Part shown: in pieces, positions 37,693 through 47,737 of the stretch
Layout: each line of letters opens with the position of its first letter
How positions within the stretch are numbered: the first letter of the stretch is position 1
Assembly: GCF_900114835.1 (NCBI RefSeq)
Contig: NZ_FOUJ01000003.1
Coordinates: 186,001 to 250,000, forward strand
DNA length: 64,000 nucleotides
Direction: 5' to 3'
Source of the DNA: Methanolobus profundi
Lineage (GTDB): Archaea; Halobacteriota; Methanosarcinia; Methanosarcinales; Methanosarcinaceae
The notes under the pieces: generated by a model
Told to the model about the DNA's origin: nothing
The model's input: the letters and a program-made list of their open reading frames with translations, nothing else
The model's database searches: none
Translations under genes and position numbers: made by a program

Positions 37693-38931
37693 ATGGAACT
37701 GGAATTCAAAGGTGCATGCAGAGAGGTTGGGAGATCGGCAGTCCTTATCGATGAAAAGATAATGATGGATTACGGGGTTTCCCCGGGAGAACATATCAAG
37801 TATCCAGTGAACGGATCACGGCCTGAAGCTATTTTAGTATCACATGCACACATCGACCACTCCGGTGCAGTTCCAAACCTTATGGACCTTGAACCAGATG
37901 TCTATATGACCCCGCCTACATTTGACCTTGCACACATGCTGGCAAAGGATACCCTTAAGATCGCAGAAAGGGAAGGAGAGATGCCGGCATATGATTCCAT
38001 CGAGCTTTCGAAGTTCGCACACCAGACAAAACAAATTGATACAGGTGTGGAGTTCCATGCTCATGGATATGATCTCGAGTTCTTCAATGCCGGACACATA
38101 CCCGGTGCTGCAGCAATACATGTGAAAGACAAAGAGAACAAGAGTTTATTCTACACAGGAGACATCAACACTTCGGACACACGACTTGTTTCTGGGGCAG
38201 TTGAATTCCCGGATGCCGATGTACTCATTACAGAAAGCACATATTTTGGTGATGAACACCCTCCACGCAAAGAAGTGGAGAAAGCATTCATAGATTCGGT
38301 TTTCGATACTCTCAATATCGGAGGCAGTGTCATCGTACCGGCCTTTGCTATTGGAAGAACACAGGAACTGCTTATGCTGCTGGATGCACATGGTATCAGA
38401 CCTTTTGTTGATGGTATGGGAGTACAGGCATACAAGATAATGTCAAAACACCCTGAATACATCCGTAATCCCACTCACCTGAAAAGGGCATTCGATAACG
38501 CAACAATGGTAGCTGGAAGAAAGAGAGATGGACTTCGCCTTGAATCATCGGTTGTAGTTACAACTGCAGGTATGCTAAACGGAGGACCTGTTCTTCGTTA
38601 CATAAGCAGATTATACAAGGACCCGAAGTCAAAGATAATACTAAGCGGCTATCAGGTAGAGGGAACAAACGGCAGGATGGCATTGGATACAGGCAACATC
38701 GAGAATGACGGAGTTATCCAGCACCTGAAACCAAAGATAGAACAATACGATTTCTCAGCCCACTCCGGTGACAAAGAGCTTAAACAAATGGTGAAGGATT
38801 TCTGTGACAGAGGTACACAACGCGTATTCACCATGCATGGGGATAACTGTGAAGGCTTTGCGGACTGGATCAAAGAAGAGATAGGCGTTGAAGCATGTGC
38901 TCCTGAATTGGGTGAACGTTTCACCATCTGA
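37693..38931 (+). CDS. Beta-CASP metallo-beta-lactamase RNase (archaeal CPSF-like)
   Basis: The 412-residue protein has the metallo-beta-lactamase motif SHAHIDHSG near 50-58, FFNAGHIPGAAA near 137 and YTGDINTSDTRL near 154. It also has the beta-CASP blocks ITESTYFGDE, VPAFAIGRTQE and TTAGMLNGGPVLRYI, and the C-terminal FSAHSGDK. Archaeal relatives are RNA endo- or exonucleases of the CPSF/RNase J group used in RNA decay or 3' end formation. The length fits the shorter aCPSF2 type without KH domains. It follows topA by 15 bp with GAGGAGG just before the ATG, so the two are co-transcribed. Confidence 0.92.
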   Translation: MELEFKGACREVGRSAVLIDEKIMMDYGVSPGEHIKYPVNGSRPEAILVSHAHIDHSGAVPNLMDLEPDVYMTPPTFDLAHMLAKDTLKIAEREGEMPAYDSIELSKFAHQTKQIDTGVEFHAHGYDLEFFNAGHIPGAAAIHVKDKENKSLFYTGDINTSDTRLVSGAVEFPDADVLITESTYFGDEHPPRKEVEKAFIDSVFDTLNIGGSVIVPAFAIGRTQELLMLLDAHGIRPFVDGMGVQAYKIMSKHPEYIRNPTHLKRAFDNATMVAGRKRDGLRLESSVVVTTAGMLNGGPVLRYISRLYKDPKSKIILSGYQVEGTNGRMALDTGNIENDGVIQHLKPKIEQYDFSAHSGDKELKQMVKDFCDRGTQRVFTMHGDNCEGFADWIKEEIGVEACAPELGERFTI

Positions 38932-38962
38932 GCTTTGATATCTTAAAGAAGACAATTCGACC

Positions 38963-39604
38963 TTAGAGACATGAGGTACTTTTGTACTTCATCTCATCAT
39001 TCATTTTCTTGGTCCTGGCCATTGCGGTCTTGAGGTTCTCTATTGCATCAAGATGTTCCGGATCAATTTTAAGGACCTTTGTGAAACACTTTATAGCATC
39101 CTCATATTTTCCAAGACCAAAATAGGAAAGTCCTTTTTTATGCCATACCACAGCGAACTTGTTGTCGAGTTCGATCTCCTTGTGGACCTTGCTGTAACAA
39201 TCTATGGCATCGTTATGTTTACCCATCAGTTCGAATATGTCACCTTTATTGACCCATGCATGCTCGTTACCGGGGTCGATAGTAAGTACCCTGTTGTAAC
39301 ATTTGATGGCTTCCTCATAACGTCCTGTGTTGAACATGACCACACCCATGTTACACCATACATCAATATCGCTCTTGTTAAGGTCTACAGACCTTTTGAA
39401 GCACTCAAGAGCTTCTTCTTCCATACCCAAAAAAGAAAGCGCTATGCCTTTATTATTCCATACAAGAGCAATAGCTTCATTGCTCCATAGCTCCGGATCA
39501 AGGTCCCTGCATTCGAGAATAAGGGAAAAATATTCTATTTTCTCTTCCGGATCTTCGGCATCAAACGCTAATTTGAACCATTCTTCCGGTGTATCAGGGT
39601 CCAT
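38963..39604 (-). CDS. Tetratricopeptide repeat protein
   Basis: The 213-residue protein consists of about five TPR units of 34 residues (for example NMGVVMFNTGRYEEAIKCYN and KGLSYFGLGKYEDAIKCFTK) and nothing else, so it is a soluble protein-binding scaffold of unknown partner. It starts either at ATG 39604 or at TTG 39622; GGAG lies 12 bases before the ATG, a little far, so the start is uncertain. It converges on the beta-CASP gene. Confidence 0.85.
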   Translation of the reverse strand: MDPDTPEEWFKLAFDAEDPEEKIEYFSLILECRDLDPELWSNEAIALVWNNKGIALSFLGMEEEALECFKRSVDLNKSDIDVWCNMGVVMFNTGRYEEAIKCYNRVLTIDPGNEHAWVNKGDIFELMGKHNDAIDCYSKVHKEIELDNKFAVVWHKKGLSYFGLGKYEDAIKCFTKVLKIDPEHLDAIENLKTAMARTKKMNDEMKYKSTSCL

Positions 39605-39822
39605 CCAGTATACCAACTCCAAGATTATGTATTTTTATCGTACTATCATAAATATGCAGTACATTCTCATATTTTGTATTCCTTAATGCACATAACATAT
39701 TTATTAAGTTATCGAAATTATTCGCATTCAGAAAAGATAGATATAAACAATGTGTGAAATTATTTCATACATCGTGAATTATATATTATTGAAATAAATA
39801 TAACAGAAAATACGGGATTCAC

Positions 39823-40341
39823 CTAGATCTTGTCAAGATCATCAATATGAACTACCTCATTTGCATCGATACCAACAAGACACATACCCTTCTTATCCAT
39901 CGACCACACACTATATTTCTCTGCTATATCTTCAGGGACAGGCTCCGATGGCAATGCCTTAAAATTGATACAGCTGGTCCTGAGACAATGGTACTCGTCG
40001 GGATTTAGCTCCATTATAGTTATCAACTTATTCAAAAGGGACAAAAGAACATTTATATCTTCATGGTCCCACTGCCGGATCTGCTCACTGAGGATAGAGA
40101 GCATATTCTTTGCCACACCGACATTTGCAAGGATCTTGTTCGAGAGACAGATCGCAGCATTGCTATATTTCACATTATCATTAGGCCCTCTGAAACAGAA
40201 TATACCTTCACCTACCAGTGAATCAAGATCAAGCGGTGTTTCTGAGAACGTTATCGCATTTTCCACGACATCAACGTCAAGACCATATTCATCCGCGATC
40301 TTCCAGATAGCCTTCTCTATAACAATACCATTGTCTATCAT
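39823..40341 (-). CDS. Conserved-looking protein of unknown function linked to mobA
   Basis: The 172-residue protein has no motif I recognise. It is acidic, mostly helical, and has two Cys close together (LRTSC and CL near 110). It lies immediately after mobA on the same strand; a GTG at 40371 overlaps the mobA stop, but ATG 40341 has GGGGGATC in front and is my choice. The coupling to mobA suggests a link to molybdenum or tungsten cofactor use or simply shared transcription. The 200-bp gap to the TPR gene is A+T-rich without a gene. Confidence 0.7.
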   Translation of the reverse strand: MIDNGIVIEKAIWKIADEYGLDVDVVENAITFSETPLDLDSLVGEGIFCFRGPNDNVKYSNAAICLSNKILANVGVAKNMLSILSEQIRQWDHEDINVLLSLLNKLITIMELNPDEYHCLRTSCINFKALPSEPVPEDIAEKYSVWSMDKKGMCLVGIDANEVVHIDDLDKI

Positions 40342-40367
40342 TCTAACAGATCCCCCCGGCAGGACGA

Positions 40368-40988
40368 TCACAGATCATCCGAATGCCAGCTATCCATATT
40401 TACAACATCAGATGGAGTATTTATGTTGACAAAACTCTTAAGATCTTTGTCTATAGACCTGATAGCTTCAGAATCAAGGTACAGTACATTGTCCAGGGAC
40501 GATACAGGTGCAAGTATGCTACGGTTCCCCTCTGCAAGGGATAGTTCGATAGCTTTAAGCATGACATCCCTTCGATATATCGCATGAAGAGGCTCTTTCA
40601 TACCATATTCACTAATAGGGATCAGGGCATCATGCTCACCGATCATGCCAAACATCACATCGATCAGTTCTCCGTTGAGAAAAGGCATATCGCATGCCAC
40701 TGTAAAGACATATTCACCTGAAGCCCGTTCAAAGCCTGCAAGCATACCTGCGAGAGGTCCTGCATTCCTTATTGTGTCCGTGACAATTTTTCTGTCATCA
40801 AGATATTCAGAGAACTGCTGTAGCTGATCTTCATCCCGAAGGGACACGATAACCTCATCAGATACATCATCAAGAACCTCAAGTGAGCGTTCCAGTAAAG
40901 TGGATTCCTGATACATCATGAGTGCCTTTTCCCTGCCATTCAGACGGGTACCCAGACCACCTGCAAGCAGAAGGGACGACCTTTTCAT
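40368..40988 (-). CDS. mobA: Molybdenum cofactor guanylyltransferase MobA
   Basis: The 206-residue protein has the nucleotidyltransferase start LLAGGLGTRLNGREKALM at 7-24, NAGPLAGMLAGFE near 76 and VACDMPFLN near 97. MobA adds GMP to molybdopterin, giving the bis-MGD cofactor of formate and formylmethanofuran dehydrogenases. Length is typical. A GGAG lies 12 bases before the ATG. It follows the DUF460 gene by 43 bp on the same strand. Confidence 0.92.
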   Translation of the reverse strand: MKRSSLLLAGGLGTRLNGREKALMMYQESTLLERSLEVLDDVSDEVIVSLRDEDQLQQFSEYLDDRKIVTDTIRNAGPLAGMLAGFERASGEYVFTVACDMPFLNGELIDVMFGMIGEHDALIPISEYGMKEPLHAIYRRDVMLKAIELSLAEGNRSILAPVSSLDNVLYLDSEAIRSIDKDLKSFVNINTPSDVVNMDSWHSDDL

Positions 40989-41031
40989 AAGGACAGAACT
41001 CCATCATTCACATTATAGTTAACTGTGCATT

Positions 41032-43011
41032 TCACGCAAGTCCTCTCCTGCGCTCACTCCTGTATTCTTCAAGGATGGACTGGAACTGTTCACGTTCCTT
41101 TTCCTTGCGCCTCTCTTCAGCTCCTTCCTGCCATTTATCGATGGCCTCTCCAAGTATCCCGGGATCAACTGAGGCCAGGTCCCCAACACGATGGACCTTT
41201 AAGCCTTTCAATACAGGAACATTGCCATCGTAGAAAGACTCTAGTGCAGCATAGGGAATATCCTCACTAATGATAACAGCCTTCACTTTTGCTTCAATTA
41301 ACAATGAAGCGGTTATAGGACCACCGCCACTTGGATTCTCCAGATAGATAACATCGTTCTCCCTGAGACCATAGAGTTCTTTTGTATGCTGGATCGCCTC
41401 CCTTGTGAAAGAAGAGATCACCTTCACTGGCAGACCTTCACCTTTTACTTCCTTCTTACGGATCTGTTTGAGACGCTTGTTCTGATTGCGCTGACTACGA
41501 AGGGACTTCTTTGTCTTTGCAAGTTCCTTGTTCAGACGTGCGATCTCATTATCCCTTATCTGAAGCTCCTTTTCCTTTCTGACCTGCTTGTATGTGGAAT
41601 TGCGGACCTTGTTGAGACGCAGTTCAAGTTTCTCTATCTGTTTTTCCTTCTGTACAGACTCGTATTTGAGCTCAGAGACATAATCTTTGAGCTGTTTTAT
41701 CTGAGAATTACGCTGTGCCAGCGTCTCACGTAGCTTCTTTACCTGCCCATCTGCATCTGAAAGGTCTTCTTTCACAGGTTCAGGCTCAGGTTTCATCTTT
41801 ACCTTTATTCTGGATTCTGATGCAACCTTTTCAATAGCCTCATCGATCGAGTCTCCGTTAATTACATGGAATTTAACCCTGTCAAGGTCGAGATACTTAG
41901 GAGCGCGCTTCTCTACCCTTGAAAAGACATTCTTATATGCTTTATAGCTAGCAAGTGCTGCTGTGAGTGAATCACGCTCGTGGTCATTGGAATATCCGAA
42001 CTTACGGGCAATAGCGATCTTGTCCTCTGCCCTGATCTCCCCTCCCGGACTCCAGATAACTGCGTTGAAACTGCGGCGTATCTTCTCTACGGCAGATGGA
42101 GTTGGATAGACATCTGTGGCAACGACCGCAGGTTTTCCATATTCGGCTATCGTCCTGACAACCTCATCATGTGATATTCCACGTATGCTGTCGGAGAGAA
42201 GAAGTTCTCCTTCAAGTGAGAGAATAGCAATACCTACGGTGGTACCGGGATCGATGCCGACGATGGTATACTTGCGACCCTGTCCTTTTAGAGGGATATA
42301 TTGGATCTTATCCCTCTCCACACTTTTTACCGTGACCTGAACATCAGCATTTGTAGACGGTTTTACAGGTACACGTTCACGCCTGGCGTTCACCGTGTAT
42401 TCAGCCCGGACATATCCGCCAAAGCCCGAGGTTATCTTCTCGGTATAAGTGTAACCGGTATCGCGGGAGAATTTACGCAGGATGCTCTCTACTTCCCTGC
42501 TCTTTTCCTTCACAGCGCCATGCACCTTACGACGGTAGCGGTTCTGGCTCCAGCCTCCTCTGCCAAGAGAACGGGCACGACTTACTTTTATTCGTGTTAT
42601 GTCCTCAAAAAGAGATACTTCCACACCCACACCAAGACTTGCAAGAATAGCACATGCTTCAGCTTCCTGGTTAGGGTCGAACTGATTGAAAGAAAGACCG
42701 TGTTCCTGTGCAAGACGAAGCAGGGGTTTCTGGTGAACACCTCCGGTGACCTGCACCAGTTTCGTGTTATCGGGGAGCTTTTCAAGAAGATGGATGAGAG
42801 CACGTTTGTTTGTAGCCAGCTCAAAGATATTATCAACGGCAATATGATCAGGCCGGTCCCTGTTCAGCATCCTGAGGATCCTGTGAAGCCGGACCATTGT
42901 ATAATGGTTTATTTCCCCGTCCTTTAGAACGGCAACGGCATATTTTGGAACCTCCTGTGCCCTGGAAGAGCCTTTAGCTATGTCAATGCCGTATATAACC
43001 CCGTTTTGCAT
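41032..43011 (-). CDS. DUF460 protein, RNase H-like fold with coiled coil
   Basis: The 659-residue protein starts IYGIDIAKGSSRA and has a second RNase H-like block YTIVGIDPGTTVGIAILSLEGE near 245, followed by a long Lys/Glu-rich coiled coil (about 420-520) and a C-terminal domain with YLENPSGGGPITASLL near 560. This is the archaeal DUF460 family, thought to be a nucleic-acid enzyme, perhaps a Holliday-junction or RNA nuclease; function is not established. No ribosome site precedes the ATG. It lies 32 bp after rio2, next to other RNA and DNA maintenance genes. Confidence 0.88.
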   Translation of the reverse strand: MQNGVIYGIDIAKGSSRAQEVPKYAVAVLKDGEINHYTMVRLHRILRMLNRDRPDHIAVDNIFELATNKRALIHLLEKLPDNTKLVQVTGGVHQKPLLRLAQEHGLSFNQFDPNQEAEACAILASLGVGVEVSLFEDITRIKVSRARSLGRGGWSQNRYRRKVHGAVKEKSREVESILRKFSRDTGYTYTEKITSGFGGYVRAEYTVNARRERVPVKPSTNADVQVTVKSVERDKIQYIPLKGQGRKYTIVGIDPGTTVGIAILSLEGELLLSDSIRGISHDEVVRTIAEYGKPAVVATDVYPTPSAVEKIRRSFNAVIWSPGGEIRAEDKIAIARKFGYSNDHERDSLTAALASYKAYKNVFSRVEKRAPKYLDLDRVKFHVINGDSIDEAIEKVASESRIKVKMKPEPEPVKEDLSDADGQVKKLRETLAQRNSQIKQLKDYVSELKYESVQKEKQIEKLELRLNKVRNSTYKQVRKEKELQIRDNEIARLNKELAKTKKSLRSQRNQNKRLKQIRKKEVKGEGLPVKVISSFTREAIQHTKELYGLRENDVIYLENPSGGGPITASLLIEAKVKAVIISEDIPYAALESFYDGNVPVLKGLKVHRVGDLASVDPGILGEAIDKWQEGAEERRKEKEREQFQSILEEYRSERRRGLA

Positions 43012-43043
43012 ACAATATATTTTATGTCGCTACTATGATATAT

Positions 43044-43940
43044 TTATGACTCCACAGGATCTTTCACACGTGATACGACCTCTGCTAAGTCCATATCGAT
43101 ACGATATTTGCGTTTGAAGTGTTTGAGCACATTGGAAAGGTCCCTTTCGAGAAGTTCTTCTGCGTGAGGATGGCTTATTTCCACACACTGAGGCCAGTCT
43201 ATGAACTGTACACCGCCTTCATTCACAAAGATGTTGTACTCGCTCAGATCGGAATGGATGTAACCTTTCTTATAGACCAGACCTACCTGTCTGATCATCT
43301 CATCGAGGAACCATTGAGGATCCTCAAGTTTTGTTTTGTAGAGAAGTGTTCCCTTTGCAACATCCATGACAAGTGCATGACGATTGTTATCGAGGAGTTT
43401 TGGCACAGAAACATCAGGATAGAGTTCCTTAATGATCTCGGCTTCCCTCTTTGCAGCAAGTCTTGCTGCATAGATCCATGAAAAGTGTTCCCTGTCATTG
43501 AGATGTGAACGTGTCCTCTTGACAGACTTAAAACTGGTCCTGCCTTCCCTGTGGAATTTAAGGATAACACCCTGCGGCTCTCCAAGGCCAAGTTCCGGTT
43601 CCTTCACAGCCTCATGGACAACAGATTCTTTCCCGACACCGATCTCATCACCAATTGCACTTATCGTACCTCTCTTCACAAGTGCATTAAGGGCAAGCAT
43701 ATCATAGCCATCAAAGTATATCTGATAACCCTCGTAAGGATTCTTGATGCCAATGACCATGTTCTTCTTTATTAGTAAGGTCAGCCTGTACTCAAGAGAA
43801 GAATAAGGCAGACGCGTATACTTCATGATCTCCTCGATCGGCACCCACTCAAAGTTTTTCATGCCTATCTCGATACCAGTGAGTATGCGCAGGTCCTTGC
43901 TGCTCATTTCCTTGAATAACTTCACAACGTCGTCTATCAT
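43044..43940 (-). CDS. rio2: RIO2 serine/threonine protein kinase
   Basis: The 298-residue protein has the RIO2 N-terminal winged helix (residues 1-85), then the RIO kinase with the flexible P-loop GVGKESVVHEAV near 100, the invariant Lys in GVILKFHREGRTSF near 123, the catalytic HSDLSEYNIFV near 223, and metal-binding IDWPQCV near 242. RIO2 acts in the last steps of small ribosomal subunit maturation. It is the probable first gene of rio2-DUF460. The start is ATG 43940 with GAG nearby. Confidence 0.95.
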   Translation of the reverse strand: MIDDVVKLFKEMSSKDLRILTGIEIGMKNFEWVPIEEIMKYTRLPYSSLEYRLTLLIKKNMVIGIKNPYEGYQIYFDGYDMLALNALVKRGTISAIGDEIGVGKESVVHEAVKEPELGLGEPQGVILKFHREGRTSFKSVKRTRSHLNDREHFSWIYAARLAAKREAEIIKELYPDVSVPKLLDNNRHALVMDVAKGTLLYKTKLEDPQWFLDEMIRQVGLVYKKGYIHSDLSEYNIFVNEGGVQFIDWPQCVEISHPHAEELLERDLSNVLKHFKRKYRIDMDLAEVVSRVKDPVES

Positions 43941-44095
43941 TTGCTCTTTAATTGATGGGATGGTTTAGATTGTTTGTGGTTAGTCAGGTACTAAATAATA
44001 AAAATATCTCTCATTCTTACAATATAACTAAGTACACTTCATTTCTCTTCTGTACATACAAAGTTATTTCACTAATAACTTTATTTATTTTTGTT

Positions 44096-46432
44096 ATGCT
44101 GAGAAAAAGATACGGATATTTAATTTCATTATTCATTGCGTTGGTAATACTAACTTCTGGATGTGTCAAAGATGACCAATCAATAACATCTCGACAAGAA
44201 GTCCTTCAAAATGAAACTCATACTAATTCTACAACGAATACAAGTAATATAGATAATGAAGTTAATACAAGCATTGATCCTGAAAATGAAATAAGCGCTG
44301 ATTCTATTGAAATCCAAGACCCCTATGAAATCAGAGTTCTAAAACTGGATGAGTATTTCACACTTCCTGAATTAACTGAAATAGGCACAAATACAAAAAT
44401 GTCACAATTTGGTGTTATTACCTATGCTGATAGACTTGAAGAAACGGCCGATGGTGGATATCTCTTACAAGGTCACACGTTATCTGAAAACATCTCATTC
44501 TGGATTAAAAATACAGATGTGAAAGGTAATCAGAATTGGGCAAAAACATATTCCAAAAATAATTTTACTGAAATTACAGGTATTGAAGAGATTAACGAAG
44601 AGTATGCAATATTTGGAAAAAACAACGGTAGCGCAAAAATTGTATTTCTAAATTCAGATGGAAATCAGGTATATTCTAAAGAATATAATGATTTCAACAT
44701 GAAAAATGCTCTAAAAACAACAGGAGGCTACCTTCTTCTAGGTTCATCTAAAACGACTATCTTGGAAGGGCATATGTACAGAGACTACCAGCATTTAGTT
44801 GTTGTAGGGATTGATAATGATTTAAATGAATTGTGGAGAGAAAAATATTCAAATATAACAGCTTCAGGAACTCCCAAAGCAGTCCATATAGAAAACTCCA
44901 CGTATTTAGTTGTTGGAGATAATAATGGTATTCCTATTGAAACTGAGCTAAGTGCAGGAAACGTAACTGATAAAGTAATTATTGATGAAAATCTCCTTAA
45001 TGATACCATAAAAGAAAACAATGCTTTTGTAATTAATGATAAATATGTTTCCAAAACTCAGGATTATTATACTACTACTCTAAACATAGTTGACGTAGAC
45101 ACTAATGAAAAAATAAGTTATACTAATCATAATTACAATACTTTTGATGGACCTTATTGTATCAAAGAAGCGTACAATGGTTATACGTTAATCGAGGCAG
45201 TTGGAACTGATTTGTACTTTTTACCTGTAAATGAAAGTGGTGCAATAAACAAAAATAACATTATAACAAAATATACGGATTTGTCTCAAAAAATGGAGTA
45301 TATGTTCATACAATTTAATAGTCCAATGAGGCTAAATCTAGGTGATGATGTAGGTAAGTTATTTGGAAGATATGGTATTTTACCTCAGTATTTCTATAAT
45401 GAGGCGTATATCCCAACAAACACAAGTTATCGTATTATGACTGTTAAGGCTCCAATAAATATTGATATAACAACTTTGCCGAAAGAACTGAATATTCATT
45501 ATATAGGGCAAGTATCTGAAGAGCACAAAAATGGAGTTCCTGAAAATACAACATTGGATAGTTTACCATCTAATTATAAAAGTAGTGATGGAAATTTTAT
45601 GTATTTCGAATTAAGCACGTGGGATGATGCAGAATTCGAAGAAATTGAAACCTTCTTTTTAAAACATGGTTTCATTGAAACAAGTGTAGAAGAATCAGAT
45701 TATGATGGTGTATATAATAAAATAGAACTTGTGTTTCCTGCAAATGAAAGTTACTTTAAAGGATATTATGGTAAATCATGGGATAGTGCTATATTTGCCT
45801 ATCCAGATACTAGTTTAATTCCTTATTTACTTGAATTTGATGAAATATGGTATGTTGGGTTATACGAAGTAAAACTTATTGGAAAAACAGTTCCTGAAAA
45901 ACCTGCTGTTTACTTATATCCTGAGCAAAATCAGAGCATATCCGTAAAACTCAATATTAACGGTGAGATTACAGAAGATATTCCTGAGTATAATTCTGGG
46001 TGGAATGTGTATGCCACCTCAGATGGCATAATATATGAGCGAGGGCAAGCGTATGATTATCTTTTTTATGAATGCACTTTAAACTCTCTGGAGTTGCCTT
46101 CTGAAGGTTGGTGTGTTTCATATGATGACCTTCCTGAATGGTTTGATGAAAACCTTATCAAACTCGGCCTCAATGATAAAGAAAAAAGGCAATTTGAAGA
46201 ATATTGGTTAAACAGGCTTCCAGAAGAGGAATATTACACCATAAAGATTCTTGATGACGAATTTTTGAATACAAATATGGGTTTGGATGTCTCACCGAAA
46301 CCAGACACAGTTATAAGAATAGAATTTGTCTTCAAGTCAAGTAATATTTATGTGGAATTAGAAGAACCAGAGATTACAGTACCACAAAGAAATGGTTTTG
46401 TAGTAGTAGAATGGGGAGGTATTGTTACATAA
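44096..46432 (+). CDS. Large A+T-rich lipoprotein of unknown function
   Basis: The 778-residue protein begins MLRKRYGYL and has a signal sequence ending in lipobox LTSGC (Cys about residue 23). An Asn/Thr/Ser/Glu-rich linker follows, then repeats resembling delta-60-type propeller blades (DGGYLLQGHT, TGGYLLLGSS) over about residues 70-400. The C-terminal 180 residues start KPAVYLYPEQNQ and end GFVVVEWGG, an uncharacterised domain I recall mainly from bacterial surface proteins. The frame is open to 43952 but ATG 44096 is the start that gives the signal peptide. The DNA is clearly richer in A+T than the flanking rio2 and larC genes, a sign of acquisition. Confidence 0.85.
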   Translation: MLRKRYGYLISLFIALVILTSGCVKDDQSITSRQEVLQNETHTNSTTNTSNIDNEVNTSIDPENEISADSIEIQDPYEIRVLKLDEYFTLPELTEIGTNTKMSQFGVITYADRLEETADGGYLLQGHTLSENISFWIKNTDVKGNQNWAKTYSKNNFTEITGIEEINEEYAIFGKNNGSAKIVFLNSDGNQVYSKEYNDFNMKNALKTTGGYLLLGSSKTTILEGHMYRDYQHLVVVGIDNDLNELWREKYSNITASGTPKAVHIENSTYLVVGDNNGIPIETELSAGNVTDKVIIDENLLNDTIKENNAFVINDKYVSKTQDYYTTTLNIVDVDTNEKISYTNHNYNTFDGPYCIKEAYNGYTLIEAVGTDLYFLPVNESGAINKNNIITKYTDLSQKMEYMFIQFNSPMRLNLGDDVGKLFGRYGILPQYFYNEAYIPTNTSYRIMTVKAPINIDITTLPKELNIHYIGQVSEEHKNGVPENTTLDSLPSNYKSSDGNFMYFELSTWDDAEFEEIETFFLKHGFIETSVEESDYDGVYNKIELVFPANESYFKGYYGKSWDSAIFAYPDTSLIPYLLEFDEIWYVGLYEVKLIGKTVPEKPAVYLYPEQNQSISVKLNINGEITEDIPEYNSGWNVYATSDGIIYERGQAYDYLFYECTLNSLELPSEGWCVSYDDLPEWFDENLIKLGLNDKEKRQFEEYWLNRLPEEEYYTIKILDDEFLNTNMGLDVSPKPDTVIRIEFVFKSSNIYVELEEPEITVPQRNGFVVVEWGGIVT

Positions 46433-46454
46433 GGATGAATTATTATTCATCCTT
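46431..46454. terminator. Hairpin between convergent lipoprotein and larC genes
   Basis: AAGGATGAAT and ATTCATCCTT form a 10-bp perfect stem with a TATT loop directly after the lipoprotein stop. No long T-run follows, so termination is likely but not certain. Confidence 0.5.
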
Positions 46455-46476
46455 AATGGCAACAATGAAGAAGATA

Positions 46477-47661
46477 TTATCCAAATTTCCCCCATGCCTC
46501 TTCCTCGACCCGCCTGATGATCTCTTTCAGCGGCAGACCTACCTTATCGGCAACCTTGCGGCAGTCCTCATATTCAGCAGACATGTGTAATATCTCACCG
46601 GCTTTGTCCTGAGCGATCTTCACAGCAACAGTGAACTCCTCGCCTTTGAGCATGATTGTGACCTTATCCATCCTGCGGTCTGCAACAAAACGGTGAGCTG
46701 TTGGGATCACGCGTATTCCAAGGGTTCCGGTTTCCTTCATCATCTCCCTGGCAACACTTTCGCTGTTCTCGGCCTTTGTAATGACCTTGATGATATGACC
46801 TGACCTGCCTTTCTTCATGATGGTAGGTGTGATCGCAACATCCCTTGCTCCGGCTGCAAGCAGCTTATCGAAAAGATTTCCGAGAACCTCACCTGTTACA
46901 TCGTCAACATTGGTCTCAAGCACTTCGATGCGGTCCTTTGTGAGCACATCTGCCGTTTCCATGAGAACTGTACGTAATACATTGGGATCTTCAGTGTCGG
47001 CATCCCCGGCACCATAGCCTACTGAAAGTACCCTGCCCTTAGGGAGGTTCTCCAGAGGTTTTGCAAAATATGATAACAAAGCAGCACCCGTTGGCGTGAG
47101 CAATTCCCTGTTACCCATACCGTAAGAAAGGAGACTTCCTGACCTGAGTATCTCAAGTGTCGCAGGTGCCGGTACTGCCATTGTACCGTGTGCAGCTTTT
47201 ACCCTGCCACCACCAACATTGACCGGAGTACAGAATACAGAATCTGCACCTATCTCATGGATAGCTGCGCATGAGCCTATAACGTCAGCAAGGGCATCGT
47301 TCTGTCCCACCTCATGGAAATGGATCGTTTCCAGTGACTCGCCGTGGACCTTTGACTCTGCCTTTGCCATGATCTCAAAGACATCAAGTGCACTCTTCTC
47401 CACCTGAGAAGGAAGTCCGGCAGCCTTGATGATATCCACAAGTTCATGATAATGTCTGGAATGTTCCTCATGTGGTACATGGACCTTAACATCTGTGGCG
47501 GATATGCCTCTTTTATTGGCCCTGTCAACAGATACTTCCACATCAACTGCGGATTCGATGATCCCACATATCTTTTCAGCATCCGCTCCAAGATCGATAA
47601 GGCTTCCAAGTATCATATCACCGGCAGCGCCGGAGAATGGATCGAATATAAGTGATCTCAT
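46477..47661 (-). CDS. larC: LarC, nickel insertion protein for the nickel-pincer cofactor
   Basis: The 394-residue protein has the LarC start FDPFSGAAGDMILGSLIDLGAD, the HFHEVGQNDALADVIG metal-binding block near 102, and ETNVDDVTGEVLG near 255. LarC is a CTP-dependent cyclometallase that puts nickel into the pyridinium bis-thiocarboxylate nucleotide made by LarB and LarE. An ATG three codons upstream (47670) is possible; neither start has a strong ribosome site. It lies 76 bp downstream of larB, so the two are likely co-transcribed. LarE and the target racemase are not in the window. Confidence 0.92.
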   Translation of the reverse strand: MRSLIFDPFSGAAGDMILGSLIDLGADAEKICGIIESAVDVEVSVDRANKRGISATDVKVHVPHEEHSRHYHELVDIIKAAGLPSQVEKSALDVFEIMAKAESKVHGESLETIHFHEVGQNDALADVIGSCAAIHEIGADSVFCTPVNVGGGRVKAAHGTMAVPAPATLEILRSGSLLSYGMGNRELLTPTGAALLSYFAKPLENLPKGRVLSVGYGAGDADTEDPNVLRTVLMETADVLTKDRIEVLETNVDDVTGEVLGNLFDKLLAAGARDVAITPTIMKKGRSGHIIKVITKAENSESVAREMMKETGTLGIRVIPTAHRFVADRRMDKVTIMLKGEEFTVAVKIAQDKAGEILHMSAEYEDCRKVADKVGLPLKEIIRRVEEEAWGKFG

Positions 47662-47737
47662 TTTATTCATTCCAGATTATTATTTTAAGTTTAAAACTTC
47701 AAATATAGGGTTTTCTGATGACGGGTCACAATTCTGC

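Noticed and set aside
41032-43011. Possible toxin, phage or defence gene because of the RNase H-like fold and coiled coil
   Set aside because: The whole-length pattern fits archaeal DUF460 beside rio2, a housekeeping setting; there are no other defence genes around it.
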